64,000 nucleotides of DNA. It comes from JAIBCC01 sp963763855. GTDB taxonomy: Bacteria; Acidobacteriota; Blastocatellia; Pyrinomonadales; Pyrinomonadaceae. Positions 53,259 through 63,167 of this stretch are shown here, piece after piece. Location of the stretch: positions 1,922,001-1,986,000 of the forward strand of contig CAVXPU010000005.1 in the NCBI GenBank assembly GCA_963763855.1. Direction: 5' to 3'. The position numbers and the translations under genes were made by a program. Under the pieces are notes generated by a model. The model did not search any database, was not told where the DNA came from, and saw nothing but the letters and a program-made list of their open reading frames with translations. The first letter of the stretch is position 1, and each line of letters starts with the position of its first letter.

Positions 53259-56093
53259 ATGATTATCAGGAAACTTTTTCTCGTCATTGCAGTGATTGCT
53301 GTGGTGAGCATTAGCGGTTTCTCGCAAAACTCCGGAAGTATCAGCGGATTTATCAGAGATTCAAACGGATCGATTGTAGTAGGTGCTTCCGTTACCGCTT
53401 TAAGCTTAGCCAGTAGTCAAAGAATCACCGCAACGACCAATTCGGAAGGTAGGTATTTATTTTCCAATTTGCGAGAAGGAACATATAGAATCAACGCTAC
53501 CGCCAAGGGTTTCGGAGAATCAGCCGAGACCATTGTTTTGGAAGATGGTGCTTCTGCAACCCAAGATTTTTCAATTTCTCCTGGAGCTATACGCGATGTT
53601 GTAACTGTAACGGCAGGTAAGGGAAGCGACCGCTTAGCCGCTGAGATTCCCCAAACTGTAACGGTTACTTCCGCTGATCAAATCGAGCAGAGAGTTCCGC
53701 GTTCAACCTTTGAAGTGATGGAGCGTGCTCCGAATTTAGGTTCTGTAGAAACGAATCCGGCACGCGAACGTCCACGATTGCGTGGACTTTCATCCAATCG
53801 CCTGTTGGTTGTGATCGATGGCGAAAAGCTAAACAATCCGCGAACTGACGTTGGTGCGAGTGGTCAGCCGATACAGGTTGTTGATCCTTCGCAATTAGAA
53901 TCAGTCGAGGTTGTAGCAGGATCGGGATCGAGTTTGTATGGTTCTGACGCGATCGGCGGAACGATAAATTTGATTACCAAACGTCCAACGCTTTCGCCTG
54001 ATGGTTTACTGTTAGGGCTTCGTCTTGATAGTTCTTATAACAGTAATGGTGCGGTCCGTCGTGGTAATTTAACCATGAATTTATCAAGCTCAAACATTGC
54101 TTTTAGAGGAAGTGGCAATCTTTATCGAAATGCCAATTACAGCTCCGGTAATGGTGAAGTAACGCTTGCCCAAAACGTTGCGATCGGTCAATTTTTCAGA
54201 CAATTTCCAATCAATGTAGCCGGGACAACTTTCCAATCCGCAGCTAGCTACACGGTTTTTCCGATTGCGAAGAATCAAGAAATTCTCAATGGGCAGGGTC
54301 ACGGAAATGGCAAACAAATTGACATGTGGTTTTTCCCAACTGAAAAACACAGTTTCCGAGGAAAATATTTAAGCCGTGATGACGGCAATAATGGAAACGC
54401 TTTTTCGGGTCCTCCTTACGAAACCCAAGAAAGATATGGCAGCTACCGCAGATTTGATAAAACAGGAATTCGCTATGAGGGTTTGGATTTAAACAAATAT
54501 ATTCCCAGAGTTTCCGCAAATTATTTCTATCAGAAATTATCCTTCCCGCAAACGCAATATACTTGGGCAAATCTCCAAGGACCGGCAGGAAGCTATACGA
54601 ATGCCACAACCTTTACCGGAAACACTTCGATATTTTCGCTAACTTCTTTTACAGACAATAGAAATACAATCACGACCGACGGATTGGATTTTCAAGCAGC
54701 GTTAGCTCCTTTTACTGGGTTAATCGTTACCGTTGGCGGTGGGCGAACGAAAGATGTATCGCGTGATTATTTCTTTACTACCCCGGCAACTCTTAATTTA
54801 GCAACAAATACAAGATCATTTACAGGCACGCCGACCGTTGGAGCCAGTTCGCCTTTAACTGAATATGTAGATAATAACTTCTACTCGCAGGCTGAATTTG
54901 ACAAGGTTAAATTCTTTAGAATTACAGCCGGTATTCGTTATGATAATTGGGTCACAACGGCAAGTCCCGGAAATGGCTTCCCATTATCAACTGAGTTTGT
55001 AGCACTCAATGCAGCGACTCCGCAATTCGTTGCAAATCCGGGAGCTCTTGGTCAAGTTGTTCAGGCTTTACCGACGTTAGTTGCTTTGGCAGGCGGGACG
55101 GGTTCGTCAGGTTCAAACCGAAAATCAACGACTTATAATTTTGGTATCGTCGGAAGGTTTCCACTTGGAATTAACCCATATTTTCGGTGGGCAAATAGCT
55201 ATCGCGAACCGGGTATTACCGATCGTTACCTGCTTCGAAATTTCACTCCAGGCTTGGGCGGCTTAGCGTCTTTAGTTGTAGGAAATCCGAATTTACAACC
55301 GGAAACAGGAAATAATTACGATATTGGAATCAAAGTTACCCAACAAAGATTCAATTTCTCTTTAGGTTATTTCCACAATAAAATCGACGATCTGTTAGTT
55401 TTTGCACCGGCACAATCTTATTGTGTGGCACCCGCACCCGGATTGCCCGGTGGATTCGCTGGAGGATGTCCGCTAGTTGCAGGAGTTCCGCAAGTGGCAG
55501 TGCAGATCAATGCTCGAATCAATCAAGCCTCGGCAACAATCAAGGGAATTGAATCGACCGGTGAAGCATCAATATCATTGGGCGGAATGGGAAGTATCAA
55601 TCCTTTTTATTCGCTCGGAACATTGCACGGAACGAATGGCTCGCCAACGGCAGTTCAAATTACACAACTGAACGCTATTTACAATCGAAGCAACACGCCG
55701 ATAAAGCTAACAGGTTCGACCGCTGATTTTCCATTAGGTAGCATCACTCCCTTTAGAATCATTGCCGGTGCACAGTATTTGGATTCCAAAGGCAGAATTT
55801 CTGCGGAATATAACTGGCGACATCAAAACCAAGTGACGAGGGCGGATCCATCGCAATTTGTTGGAACGGCTCTAATTAATTACGGTTCGTTTGCCAGCTT
55901 GGCTGCGATTGATAAACATTCGATCAAAGGCGGCTACAATTGGAAGAGCGACAAATATAAATTTACGCTTAACGCGGGAATTGATAATTTAGCAGACAAA
56001 TTCTTCTTTGAGCATTTCCAAAATGCACCTGCACCTGGAAGAAGCTTTGTCTTCGGATTTACGATTGAAGCTTTTAATTTATTGAAAAAATAA
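53259..56093 (+). CDS. TonB-dependent outer-membrane receptor with carboxypeptidase-regulatory-like domain
   Basis: A 944-residue protein: signal peptide (1-22), a carboxypeptidase-regulatory-like beta domain (about 25-110; SGFIRDSNGSIVVGASVTAL), plug (about 130-240; RPRLRGLSSNRLLVVIDGEKLNNP, GSGSSLYGSDAIGGTINLITK) and 22-strand barrel to the end. No clear TonB box is seen; the stretch before the plug (RDVVTVTA) could serve. It is predicted to bring the island's substrate across the outer membrane. A terminator follows. Confidence 0.93.
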   Translation: MIIRKLFLVIAVIAVVSISGFSQNSGSISGFIRDSNGSIVVGASVTALSLASSQRITATTNSEGRYLFSNLREGTYRINATAKGFGESAETIVLEDGASATQDFSISPGAIRDVVTVTAGKGSDRLAAEIPQTVTVTSADQIEQRVPRSTFEVMERAPNLGSVETNPARERPRLRGLSSNRLLVVIDGEKLNNPRTDVGASGQPIQVVDPSQLESVEVVAGSGSSLYGSDAIGGTINLITKRPTLSPDGLLLGLRLDSSYNSNGAVRRGNLTMNLSSSNIAFRGSGNLYRNANYSSGNGEVTLAQNVAIGQFFRQFPINVAGTTFQSAASYTVFPIAKNQEILNGQGHGNGKQIDMWFFPTEKHSFRGKYLSRDDGNNGNAFSGPPYETQERYGSYRRFDKTGIRYEGLDLNKYIPRVSANYFYQKLSFPQTQYTWANLQGPAGSYTNATTFTGNTSIFSLTSFTDNRNTITTDGLDFQAALAPFTGLIVTVGGGRTKDVSRDYFFTTPATLNLATNTRSFTGTPTVGASSPLTEYVDNNFYSQAEFDKVKFFRITAGIRYDNWVTTASPGNGFPLSTEFVALNAATPQFVANPGALGQVVQALPTLVALAGGTGSSGSNRKSTTYNFGIVGRFPLGINPYFRWANSYREPGITDRYLLRNFTPGLGGLASLVVGNPNLQPETGNNYDIGIKVTQQRFNFSLGYFHNKIDDLLVFAPAQSYCVAPAPGLPGGFAGGCPLVAGVPQVAVQINARINQASATIKGIESTGEASISLGGMGSINPFYSLGTLHGTNGSPTAVQITQLNAIYNRSNTPIKLTGSTADFPLGSITPFRIIAGAQYLDSKGRISAEYNWRHQNQVTRADPSQFVGTALINYGSFASLAAIDKHSIKGGYNWKSDKYKFTLNAGIDNLADKFFFEHFQNAPAPGRSFVFGFTIEAFNLLKK

Positions 56094-56113
56094 TTGAAAG
56101 AGAGTTTATGAAA

Positions 56114-56146
56114 GGGCGTCGGGAATGATCCTGACGCCCTTTTTTT
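56114..56146 (+). terminator. Rho-independent terminator
   Basis: GGGCGTCGGGA (56114-56124) pairs with TCCTGACGCCC (56129-56139), with one G-T pair and a 4-base loop, followed by seven T. It ends the TonB-receptor transcript. Confidence 0.9.
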
Positions 56147-56636
56147 AGTTTGATTTGCCATCACTGCCAAAATATTCACGATACGCGGAAATCTTATCGC
56201 CACGGACGTCCCAACTAAGAGCAACTCGATTTTTATAGGGCTTGCCGTTCAAAATAGCTTCATCGCGTAATTCAAAAACGATTGTAGTCTCATTGGCAGT
56301 AATTCGTAGTTTCTCGACAACCGTAAAGCCATCTTTGAAGCTTTCACCGACATATTTGAAAAACTTTATTGCCCGTTCTTTACCTCTGCTTTCGCCTTGA
56401 AACTCTCCACGCGGAAAAAATATTGTAAAATCATCTGTCAACATATTAAAAAAGGGCTGCCAATCATTCTTTTGCACGCCTTTAATGAATTTTCCAAACG
56501 CTTCGTTCCCAACCTTCAATGTCTTCGTAATCTTTTTTGGGTCAATCTTTTTGGGTTTTTCAAGTGAATTCTGCCCCAATCCGATTTGTGAAAAAACTAA
56601 TAACGCCACGCTGAGCAATACAATTTTGATTTTCAT
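56145..56636 (-). CDS. Secreted NTF2/SnoaL-like protein
   Basis: A 163-residue protein: signal peptide (about 1-21), then an NTF2-like fold (NDWQPFFNMLTDDFTIFFPRGEFQGE..., C-terminal LSWDVRGDKISAYREYFG). The family includes isomerases, dehydratases and binding proteins. It is opposite in direction to its neighbours and has its own start. Substrate unknown. Confidence 0.82.
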   Translation of the reverse strand: MKIKIVLLSVALLVFSQIGLGQNSLEKPKKIDPKKITKTLKVGNEAFGKFIKGVQKNDWQPFFNMLTDDFTIFFPRGEFQGESRGKERAIKFFKYVGESFKDGFTVVEKLRITANETTIVFELRDEAILNGKPYKNRVALSWDVRGDKISAYREYFGSDGKSN

Positions 56637-56717
56637 TTTTCGTCCTTTATTTTTTTGAAATACTCAATTAGAATGGTTCTATTCTTATAACAAATTCACG
56701 GACTTTTCAAGACATCT

Positions 56718-57687
56718 ATGAAACAGAAACTTTTAATCATCACTTTGATCTTGCTTTCATTCTTGACGATATCTGCAAAGAACAAACTCGAAGACGATAT
56801 GAAAATATTCAACACATGGTTTGAAGGTCGCTTCGATAATTTTGCACAGCACTACAATGACAAAGAAAACAAAGTTGAGCATTCGCATGAACAAATTCAT
56901 TCGATTTTCAAAAAAGTTGATTTGCCAGTCATCGGCAAACACACCTTTTTTGTTCAGCAATATTTAGATGGTGACGAGACAAAAGTTTATCGGCAAAGAC
57001 TTTATAATTTCACCGTAAACAAAAAAGAAAAGGCTTTACAATTAACAATTTACAATTTTGACGACGAAAAGAAATATCGGGATTCACATCTTGATCCAAG
57101 CAAACTAAGCGGTTTGGCGATGACAAATCTTACAACAATTCGCGGTTGCGAGGTTTATTGGAAATTGAATAATACTCGCGATCAAGTTTGAAGGTTATAT
57201 GAAAAAGGATGGCTGCAAGGTTGTCTCAAAACGCAGCGGAAAGACGATCATAATCACCGACGATCTATTTCTCACAAAAGACGAAATTTGGATAAACGAT
57301 CAAGCCAAAGACGAGCAGGGAAATTACGTTTTTGGCAATAAATCAGGTATTCATGCGAAACTGAAGCGTGTTCGCTGGTTTGAAGGATGGACAGCGATTT
57401 TGAAAACTGGTGAAACTCCACTTGTTAATAAGGATTTTTCAAGCGAAGAATACGATGGTAAAAGTAAATTATTGATTCATGACCAGGGCGGCATGGTTAA
57501 ATTAAATGATAAATACAACGTTCAACTTGCCCAATTACAACATAAAAGCGGACTTTGGGTGATGACATTAAGCGTTGTTGAAATCGCCAGCGGACGAAAA
57601 GTCGCTTATTCGTGGACAAATCCCGAAGCAGAAAAACTTGGAATAAATATGCGTTGGCTGCAGACAAGTTTCACATTAAAGAAATAG
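56718..57687 (+). CDS. CpeT/CpcT-family protein, apparent frameshift
   Basis: Two consecutive frames form one CpcT-like protein: 56718-57191 (157 aa, signal peptide, FNTWFEGRFDN, FVQQYLDGDETKVYRQRLY, GCEVYWKLNN) and the continuation KFEGYMKKDGCKVVSKRSGKTI to 57687. The first stops at RDQV; removing one base near 57181-57184 restores RDKFEGYMKK. Joined length is about 320 residues. Cyanobacterial CpcT attaches bilins; no phycobiliprotein genes are here, so another role such as ligand or pigment binding is likely. Confidence 0.85.
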
Positions 57688-57726
57688 AGGTTGTGATGTT
57701 TTCTTTCACAATCAATACCAACTCCA

Positions 57727-59175
57727 ATGAAATTTAATCGAAGAGAATTTATATCATTAACCGGACTCGCATTAGTTTCGCGTCCAGTTTTAAGTCAGAG
57801 TAAACCTCGCGTAATTGTTGCAGGTGCTGGGCTTTCAGGTTTATCCGCCGCATATGAGCTTTCCGAACGTGGCTATGAAGTAACTGTGATTGAAGGACGT
57901 GACCGGATTGGTGGTCGGGTTTTCACGCTTAGGGACTCATTTTTGGATGGGCAATTTGTTGAACTGGGCGGCGAGCTATTGGGCGATGGCTATAAAAGAA
58001 TGTTGGGGTACGCACAAAAATTTGGTGTGCAATTTGAAGAAGTCCCTCCCGAGATTGAAACAAGCGGAAGCGTTGCAAATTTACAAGGCGGAATTGGTAC
58101 GACCGCAATTCTAAAAAATAAGCTATATCCAATCGGTGCAACACTTGATCCGCATCCATATGATTTGAAAGGTGATGAATCCAAGTCATTGCCGCCAATG
58201 ATTTTAACCAGGCATTTAAGACAAATGATGCGGGAAGTTGCCGGAAATGCCGAAAAGATCGCCGAATTGGATAAACTTTCATTGGCAGATGCATTACGCA
58301 AAATAGGGGTAAGCGAAACGGCAATTCGGCTCATTAATATTTCGCTAAACTATAATTCTATCGAAACAGTTTCAGCCGGCTCACTAATGTTTGAAGGACA
58401 GAGAAGATTGGGTGCCGGGACAAAAGCGAATCGAATTGTTGGCGGAAATTCAGAAATCCCTAAAGCACTTGCCGAAAATGCGAAAAAAAATGGCGTAAAA
58501 ATTATTTTACAAGCAAGGATCAAGAAAATTTCGCACACAGCAAACTCGGTAAAAATTTCGTTTCAGGACAAAAGAGGTAAAAATAATATAATTGAAGCCG
58601 AAAAATTGGTTTGCACAATTCCTTTTTCGGTTTTACGTGAAATTAAGTTTTCTCCAAGCTTACCAGAGCCTAAAATGAATGCAATCAATCAATTAGCCTA
58701 CACACATATTACAAAAGTCTATTTGCAGGGAAGTCGTTTTGAATGGGATAGCCGGAATATTGGCTCAAGTATTTGGACGGACACACCGCTTGAGCGAATT
58801 TTCATGGCAGCAGGTAAACGTGGTGATAAACGGGGAATTTTCACAGCTTGGATGGACGGTGACGGTGCAGATTTTGCAGACAAAATGAACAATCAAGTCC
58901 GTCAAAAGTGGGCAAAAAATGAATTTGAAAAGGCTCTTCCAGTAATGAAAGGATCCATTGAAAGAACACGAACTAAATCGTGGGCAAATGATGAATTTGT
59001 AAAAGGAGCCTATTCACATTTTACCCGTGGTCAATTCAGCGAATTAAAGCCTTATTTGAAAACGCCTGTTGGTGTGATCCATTTTGCCGGCGAGCATACC
59101 GCAGAAAACGCACCGGGAATGGAAGGTGCTTTGGAAACCGCGGAAAGAGCAGTCGATGAAATAACTGCGGCTTAG
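57727..59175 (+). CDS. FAD-dependent amine oxidase family protein
   Basis: A 482-residue flavoprotein with a Tat-like signal (KFNRREFISLTGLAL). FAD-binding VAGAGLSGLSAAYEL and the ribose Glu in VIEGRDRIGGRVF; a C-terminal FAD motif HFAGEHTAENAPGMEGALE. It belongs to the flavin monoamine oxidase / phytoene-desaturase-like group. Export with bound FAD is suggested by the Tat motif. It lies downstream of CpeT with a 39-bp gap. Substrate unknown: an amine or a C-C/C-N bond. Confidence 0.92.
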   Translation: MKFNRREFISLTGLALVSRPVLSQSKPRVIVAGAGLSGLSAAYELSERGYEVTVIEGRDRIGGRVFTLRDSFLDGQFVELGGELLGDGYKRMLGYAQKFGVQFEEVPPEIETSGSVANLQGGIGTTAILKNKLYPIGATLDPHPYDLKGDESKSLPPMILTRHLRQMMREVAGNAEKIAELDKLSLADALRKIGVSETAIRLINISLNYNSIETVSAGSLMFEGQRRLGAGTKANRIVGGNSEIPKALAENAKKNGVKIILQARIKKISHTANSVKISFQDKRGKNNIIEAEKLVCTIPFSVLREIKFSPSLPEPKMNAINQLAYTHITKVYLQGSRFEWDSRNIGSSIWTDTPLERIFMAAGKRGDKRGIFTAWMDGDGADFADKMNNQVRQKWAKNEFEKALPVMKGSIERTRTKSWANDEFVKGAYSHFTRGQFSELKPYLKTPVGVIHFAGEHTAENAPGMEGALETAERAVDEITAA

Positions 59176-59214
59176 AATCAATAGACGATTGGTGACGAAG
59201 ATTATGAGAATCAT

Positions 59215-60267
59215 ATGGTTAGTTTTCAAGATTTTGCCAACAAATTCAAAATCCGTGATGGCGTAAATTGCCAATGGCGAATCGCTAACCGACCCGTTGG
59301 AAATGTCAAACCCTCTGATTTTGAATGGCACGAAACGTCAATTCCAACACCAAAAGACGGCGAAGTTTTAGTTGAAACGATGTATCTCGGACTCGCTCCC
59401 GTAATGCGTATGTATATGATGGGCACTGACCGAACGGGCGACAAACATCAGCAAATTGGCGATGTAATTCGCGGTCGTGGCGTGGCGAAAATCATCGAAT
59501 CGCGGCATAAAGATTGGCAGGTTGGCGACATCGTGCAAGGCTCGATCGGCTGGCAAACTTACGCTACGACTGCGATGACGAAGCAGGAAAAATTCTTCAA
59601 AGTTACGTCTCACGATTTGCCTTATTCGCTCGCCGCCGGAGTTTTGGGAATGAACGGACTTTCCGCTTATGCGGGTTGGTTTTTGTGTCAAGAACCGCGA
59701 CGCGGCGATGTTGTTGTGATTTCAGGTGCGGCTGGCGGAGTTGGTTCGATGGTTGTTCAATTCGCGAAAATTACTGGAGCGAAAAAGATTGTCGGTATCG
59801 CAGGTGGACGTGATAAGTGTAATTTCATCAAAGAATTAGGTTGCGATGAGGCAATCGATTACAAGTCGGAAAACGTAGCGGAAAAGTTAGCGGAGTATTG
59901 TCCAAACGGTATCGATTTCTATTTCGACAACGTTGGCGGCGATATTTTGTCAGCCTGTTTGGAACGACTTGCTATGCACGCGAGAATCGTTTTATGCGGC
60001 TCAATTTCCGAATACACACGCGAAAGTCCATTTGGTTTAACAAATTACACGCGTCTGCGGGCGGTTGAAGGAAAAATGGGCGGATTTTTTGTCTATAATC
60101 ACGTTGGTCGTTGGTATGAAGTGATGGACGAGCTCGCGGGTTGGATTCGCGAGGAAAAATTGAAGCCGGTGCAAGATGTAATCGAAGGTTTTCAGGCAAT
60201 GCCGGAAGCACTTTCAAGATTGTATGAAGGCAAAAATGTCGGTGTGCAGTGCTGTAAGGTTCGTTGA
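59215..60267 (+). CDS. NADP-dependent MDR oxidoreductase (CurA/prostaglandin-reductase type)
   Basis: A 350-residue medium-chain reductase without catalytic zinc. Cofactor loop is VISGAAGGVGSMVVQFAK. The leader-subfamily residues VLVETMYLGLAPVMRMYM match the alkenal/one reductases that saturate alpha,beta-unsaturated ketones. It lies 39 bases after the amine oxidase. It could reduce an enone intermediate of the island's pathway. Confidence 0.92.
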   Translation: MVSFQDFANKFKIRDGVNCQWRIANRPVGNVKPSDFEWHETSIPTPKDGEVLVETMYLGLAPVMRMYMMGTDRTGDKHQQIGDVIRGRGVAKIIESRHKDWQVGDIVQGSIGWQTYATTAMTKQEKFFKVTSHDLPYSLAAGVLGMNGLSAYAGWFLCQEPRRGDVVVISGAAGGVGSMVVQFAKITGAKKIVGIAGGRDKCNFIKELGCDEAIDYKSENVAEKLAEYCPNGIDFYFDNVGGDILSACLERLAMHARIVLCGSISEYTRESPFGLTNYTRLRAVEGKMGGFFVYNHVGRWYEVMDELAGWIREEKLKPVQDVIEGFQAMPEALSRLYEGKNVGVQCCKVR

Positions 60268-60361
60268 GGAAAATTTGGTGAAACCGCAGATGTGACTAGA
60301 TTAATCTGCCAAATCGGCATTTTTCAGCGGCTGGTTAAACCACAAGAAGGGAACAATATTC

Positions 60362-61645
60362 ATGACTGAATCGAAAAAAAGCGGATTTTTTTATGGCTGG
60401 TTAATTGTTGCAATATCAACACTTGCATTGGTTGTGAGCAATGGTTTATCGATTGGCGGCTTACCGGTTTTTTACAAACCGATGCTCGCAGATATGATTG
60501 CAATCGGCGGAGTTGAAGCTGATAAAGCACAATCGATGGTCGGCGGAGCGGCAGGGTTGACGTTTCTTTTCGCCGGATTTCTCGCACCGATTGCGGGCTA
60601 TTTACTGACGAAACTAAGCTCGAAAATAATGATGTGCATCGGCTGCGTGATTCTTGGCGGAGCTTTGATTATTTATTCGCAAGCGAATTCGTCTGGCATC
60701 GTTTATCTCGCACATAGTTTGCTCGGAACGTCGCTCGGATTCGTTGGCGTGCTTGTAAACACGGTCTTAATTTCAAATTGGTTTCGCCGAAATCGCGGAC
60801 TCGCTCTCGGAATCGTCTTGACCGGAACGAGCTTCGGCGGCGTTTTGATTCCGCAAATCGCAACACCTTTGATCACCAGTTACGGTTGGCGAACCGCAAT
60901 GCTTTCGGTCAGTCTATTGGTCTGGTTGGTGCTTTTACCAGCGGCAATTTTCTTGGTGCGAAGTCGTCCGAGCGACATGGGTTTGCTGCCCGATGGCGAT
61001 GCAATTCCGACCAATAATTTTGATAATAAGCCTGCAGAATTAAGCGGAATGACGCTCATGGAAGCTATTGCAACACAGACGTTTTGGATTTTTTCAATCT
61101 GTGCCGCGTTGATTTTTTATGGAATTTTCGTGGTTAGTCAGCAGTTAAATCTTTATCTTCAAACGCCTAAGATGGGTTTTAGCCTTGCGGATGCAGGCAA
61201 TGTTCAATCAAAAATGTTTGCTGCAAGCGTCGTCGGAAAATTTCTTTTTGGATATTTGAGCGATAAATTTAAGTCCACTCGGGTGATGTTTTTCGGAGCC
61301 GCGTTGATGTTCGCCTCAACTTTGTTTTTGTTCGATTTGAATGCAAACAACGTCTTATATTTCGTTATTCCCTTCGGATTAACCTATGGCGGAATCTTCG
61401 TTTTGCTGCAATTATTGGTCGCGGATTATTTCGGTCTGAAGAATCTTGGCACAATTTTGGGAGCCGTAACCGTGATCGAAACTATCGGCGGAGCAGCTGG
61501 AACTCGCATTACGGGGATGGTTGCAGACGCAAACGGCGGCGATTATTCCAAAGGATTTATGTTACTAATTGCAACAACTGGAATCGCACTTTTGTTGATA
61601 ACTATCTTAAATTTTTTGGTTAAACCGAAACTCGCAACTGCATAG
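60362..61645 (+). CDS. MFS transporter (OxlT/monocarboxylate-type)
   Basis: A 427-residue, 12-helix transporter. FYGWLIVAISTLALVVSNGLSIGGLPVFYKPM and the loop FRRNRGLALGIVLTGTSFGGVLIPQ are typical of the OxlT/MCT branch that carries carboxylates. It is the second MFS carrier of the island, on the opposite arm from the ExuT-like one; it may be an exporter for a product or a second importer. Confidence 0.92.
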   Translation: MTESKKSGFFYGWLIVAISTLALVVSNGLSIGGLPVFYKPMLADMIAIGGVEADKAQSMVGGAAGLTFLFAGFLAPIAGYLLTKLSSKIMMCIGCVILGGALIIYSQANSSGIVYLAHSLLGTSLGFVGVLVNTVLISNWFRRNRGLALGIVLTGTSFGGVLIPQIATPLITSYGWRTAMLSVSLLVWLVLLPAAIFLVRSRPSDMGLLPDGDAIPTNNFDNKPAELSGMTLMEAIATQTFWIFSICAALIFYGIFVVSQQLNLYLQTPKMGFSLADAGNVQSKMFAASVVGKFLFGYLSDKFKSTRVMFFGAALMFASTLFLFDLNANNVLYFVIPFGLTYGGIFVLLQLLVADYFGLKNLGTILGAVTVIETIGGAAGTRITGMVADANGGDYSKGFMLLIATTGIALLLITILNFLVKPKLATA

Positions 61646-61649
61646 ATTT

Positions 61650-61949
61650 ATGAAATACTGGTTTTTTACAATCGCAAAAACAGCGAAACGTAATGAATTC
61701 ACAACCGAAGAAGTAATGCCGATTCTCCACGCACACACGGCGTATTTCAAAGAACTTGGCAAACAAGGAATCTGCATAATGGCTGGTCCATTCGCCAATC
61801 AAACCGACAACGAACTCGGTGCAGGTTGTTATGTTTTCGCGGCAGAAACTGAGGAGCAGGCGAGAAAATTAGCGGACGCTGATCCGTTTTGCGTTCACGG
61901 AATTTACGATTTTAAGGTTTGGGAATGGATGAAGGTTGTGCCTGAATAA
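61650..61949 (+). CDS. YciI-family protein
   Basis: A 99-residue YCII-like dimeric alpha/beta protein. The conserved His (HAHTAYFKEL) and Asp (ADADPF) of the putative active site are present, as is the terminal VWEW strand. YciI homologues include chlorohydroquinone and muconolactone-type dehalogenase/isomerase enzymes. It starts 4 bases after the MFS stop and shares one base with the next start. Confidence 0.92.
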   Translation: MKYWFFTIAKTAKRNEFTTEEVMPILHAHTAYFKELGKQGICIMAGPFANQTDNELGAGCYVFAAETEEQARKLADADPFCVHGIYDFKVWEWMKVVPE

Positions 61950-62341
61950 TGAATTTAAACTTTTACAAAACTTGCTTTAAAATTATGGCAATCGGAAATA
62001 TAATCGGTGCGATTGTGGCGATGTTTTCGATGTCTGGGCATCTAGAAATGTTTTACGGTACTGCCGATAACAGCACGATGTTGAGGTTTTATCATTTCAA
62101 TCTGTGGTTTTTCGTGCTGATGCTCGGCGTTGGTTATTGGATTATGGGGCAAGACCCGATTCGTAATCGCGTTATGGCGTTGATTGGAGCATTCGGCAAG
62201 TTGTTTATCATGGGCAGTTGGATTCATCTGCTTTCAATGAATCAGGCGAAACCTTTGATACTTTTAGCGATTGCTTACGATGGTTTTTTCGGAATTTTGA
62301 TGGCGATATTTTATTGGAAAACAAGGGGAATGAAAGAATGA
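61949..62341 (+). CDS. Small integral membrane protein, unknown function
   Basis: A 130-residue protein with four predicted helices (about 8-28, 48-66, 72-92 and 98-125). It shares 1 base with the YciI stop and 4 with the DUF1838 start, so the three genes are coupled. I recognise no family. Confidence 0.8.
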   Translation: MNLNFYKTCFKIMAIGNIIGAIVAMFSMSGHLEMFYGTADNSTMLRFYHFNLWFFVLMLGVGYWIMGQDPIRNRVMALIGAFGKLFIMGSWIHLLSMNQAKPLILLAIAYDGFFGILMAIFYWKTRGMKE

Positions 62342-63099
62342 GAAGGAATTTATTGTTGTTGGCAGTTTGTTTGATATTTACGCAAGGTCTGATTGCACAG
62401 AGCTTTAACGCAAATCTATTTAAAGAATTTACAGAAATGCGAATCGGAACTGGCGAACCGGTTTATTGGTATTGCGTTGGTGAAGTTTACGAATATCCGA
62501 GCGGAAAATTGGTTGCGAAAGTTGAAGGAATCGACACCGCGAAGCTTATTAAATCTGAATCGACCGAAACGAAAAAGCTCCAACTTTCTCGCAAGATTTT
62601 CTTTTATCGCGATGCTAAAACCAACGAACTTTTACGCGAAGTAAACGGAATAAAAGTTGAGCCGATTGCTTATCCTTATCAACAAATTTCATACGAATTG
62701 AAAGACGACCAAATAGTTACCACGGTTGTTCAAGGCAAAGTGCCGAGAATTCAAAAAATTGAAGGCGGCGATATGATTGCCCGGCAATTCAATGGTTTGA
62801 CGATGTTTTCCGCACCGTTGTTTCTCAATTTCCCAAACTATAAAGCCTTCGAGAATTACGATTTTTTGATCCAGCCCAAAAGTGCAAAAGGAACGCCGCG
62901 TTATCAATTAACATGGAATCGTCGCGGTGATTTGCCGAAATTCTTTGGTGGCGGCGACAGCGTTTTCCAGCTCGCTTCGTATCGGGTTGATAAATACTCC
63001 GAATTACCGAAAACAATGCGTGAGGCACTTGAATCTGACGGCAAACTTTGGATAAATCCGCCGAAAGATTTAGCGGAAATTGCGGAACTTCAAAAATGA
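62338..63099 (+). CDS. DUF1838-family secreted protein (second copy)
   Basis: A 253-residue protein with a signal peptide (MRRNLLLLAVCLIFTQGLIAQ). ATG at 62338 by ATGA overlap; the longer frame to 62218 overlaps the membrane protein gene. SRKIFFYRDAKTNELLREVNG and QLTWNRRGDLPKFFGGGDSVFQL parallel the first DUF1838 protein (39012-39878). Its presence on both arms suggests two related steps or a heteromeric complex. Confidence 0.85.
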   Translation: MRRNLLLLAVCLIFTQGLIAQSFNANLFKEFTEMRIGTGEPVYWYCVGEVYEYPSGKLVAKVEGIDTAKLIKSESTETKKLQLSRKIFFYRDAKTNELLREVNGIKVEPIAYPYQQISYELKDDQIVTTVVQGKVPRIQKIEGGDMIARQFNGLTMFSAPLFLNFPNYKAFENYDFLIQPKSAKGTPRYQLTWNRRGDLPKFFGGGDSVFQLASYRVDKYSELPKTMREALESDGKLWINPPKDLAEIAELQK

Positions 63100-63167
63100 C
63101 TCGAATCTGGCAAAGCGATGAAATCTAGAGCATATCGAAAAATCTACTCCTCAATCTTGAATTATAC

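Noticed and set aside
56718..57687. Evidence of a cyanobacterial phycobilisome
   Set aside because: Only a CpeT-like protein is present, with no phycobiliprotein or bilin-synthesis gene; the family also occurs outside cyanobacteria.
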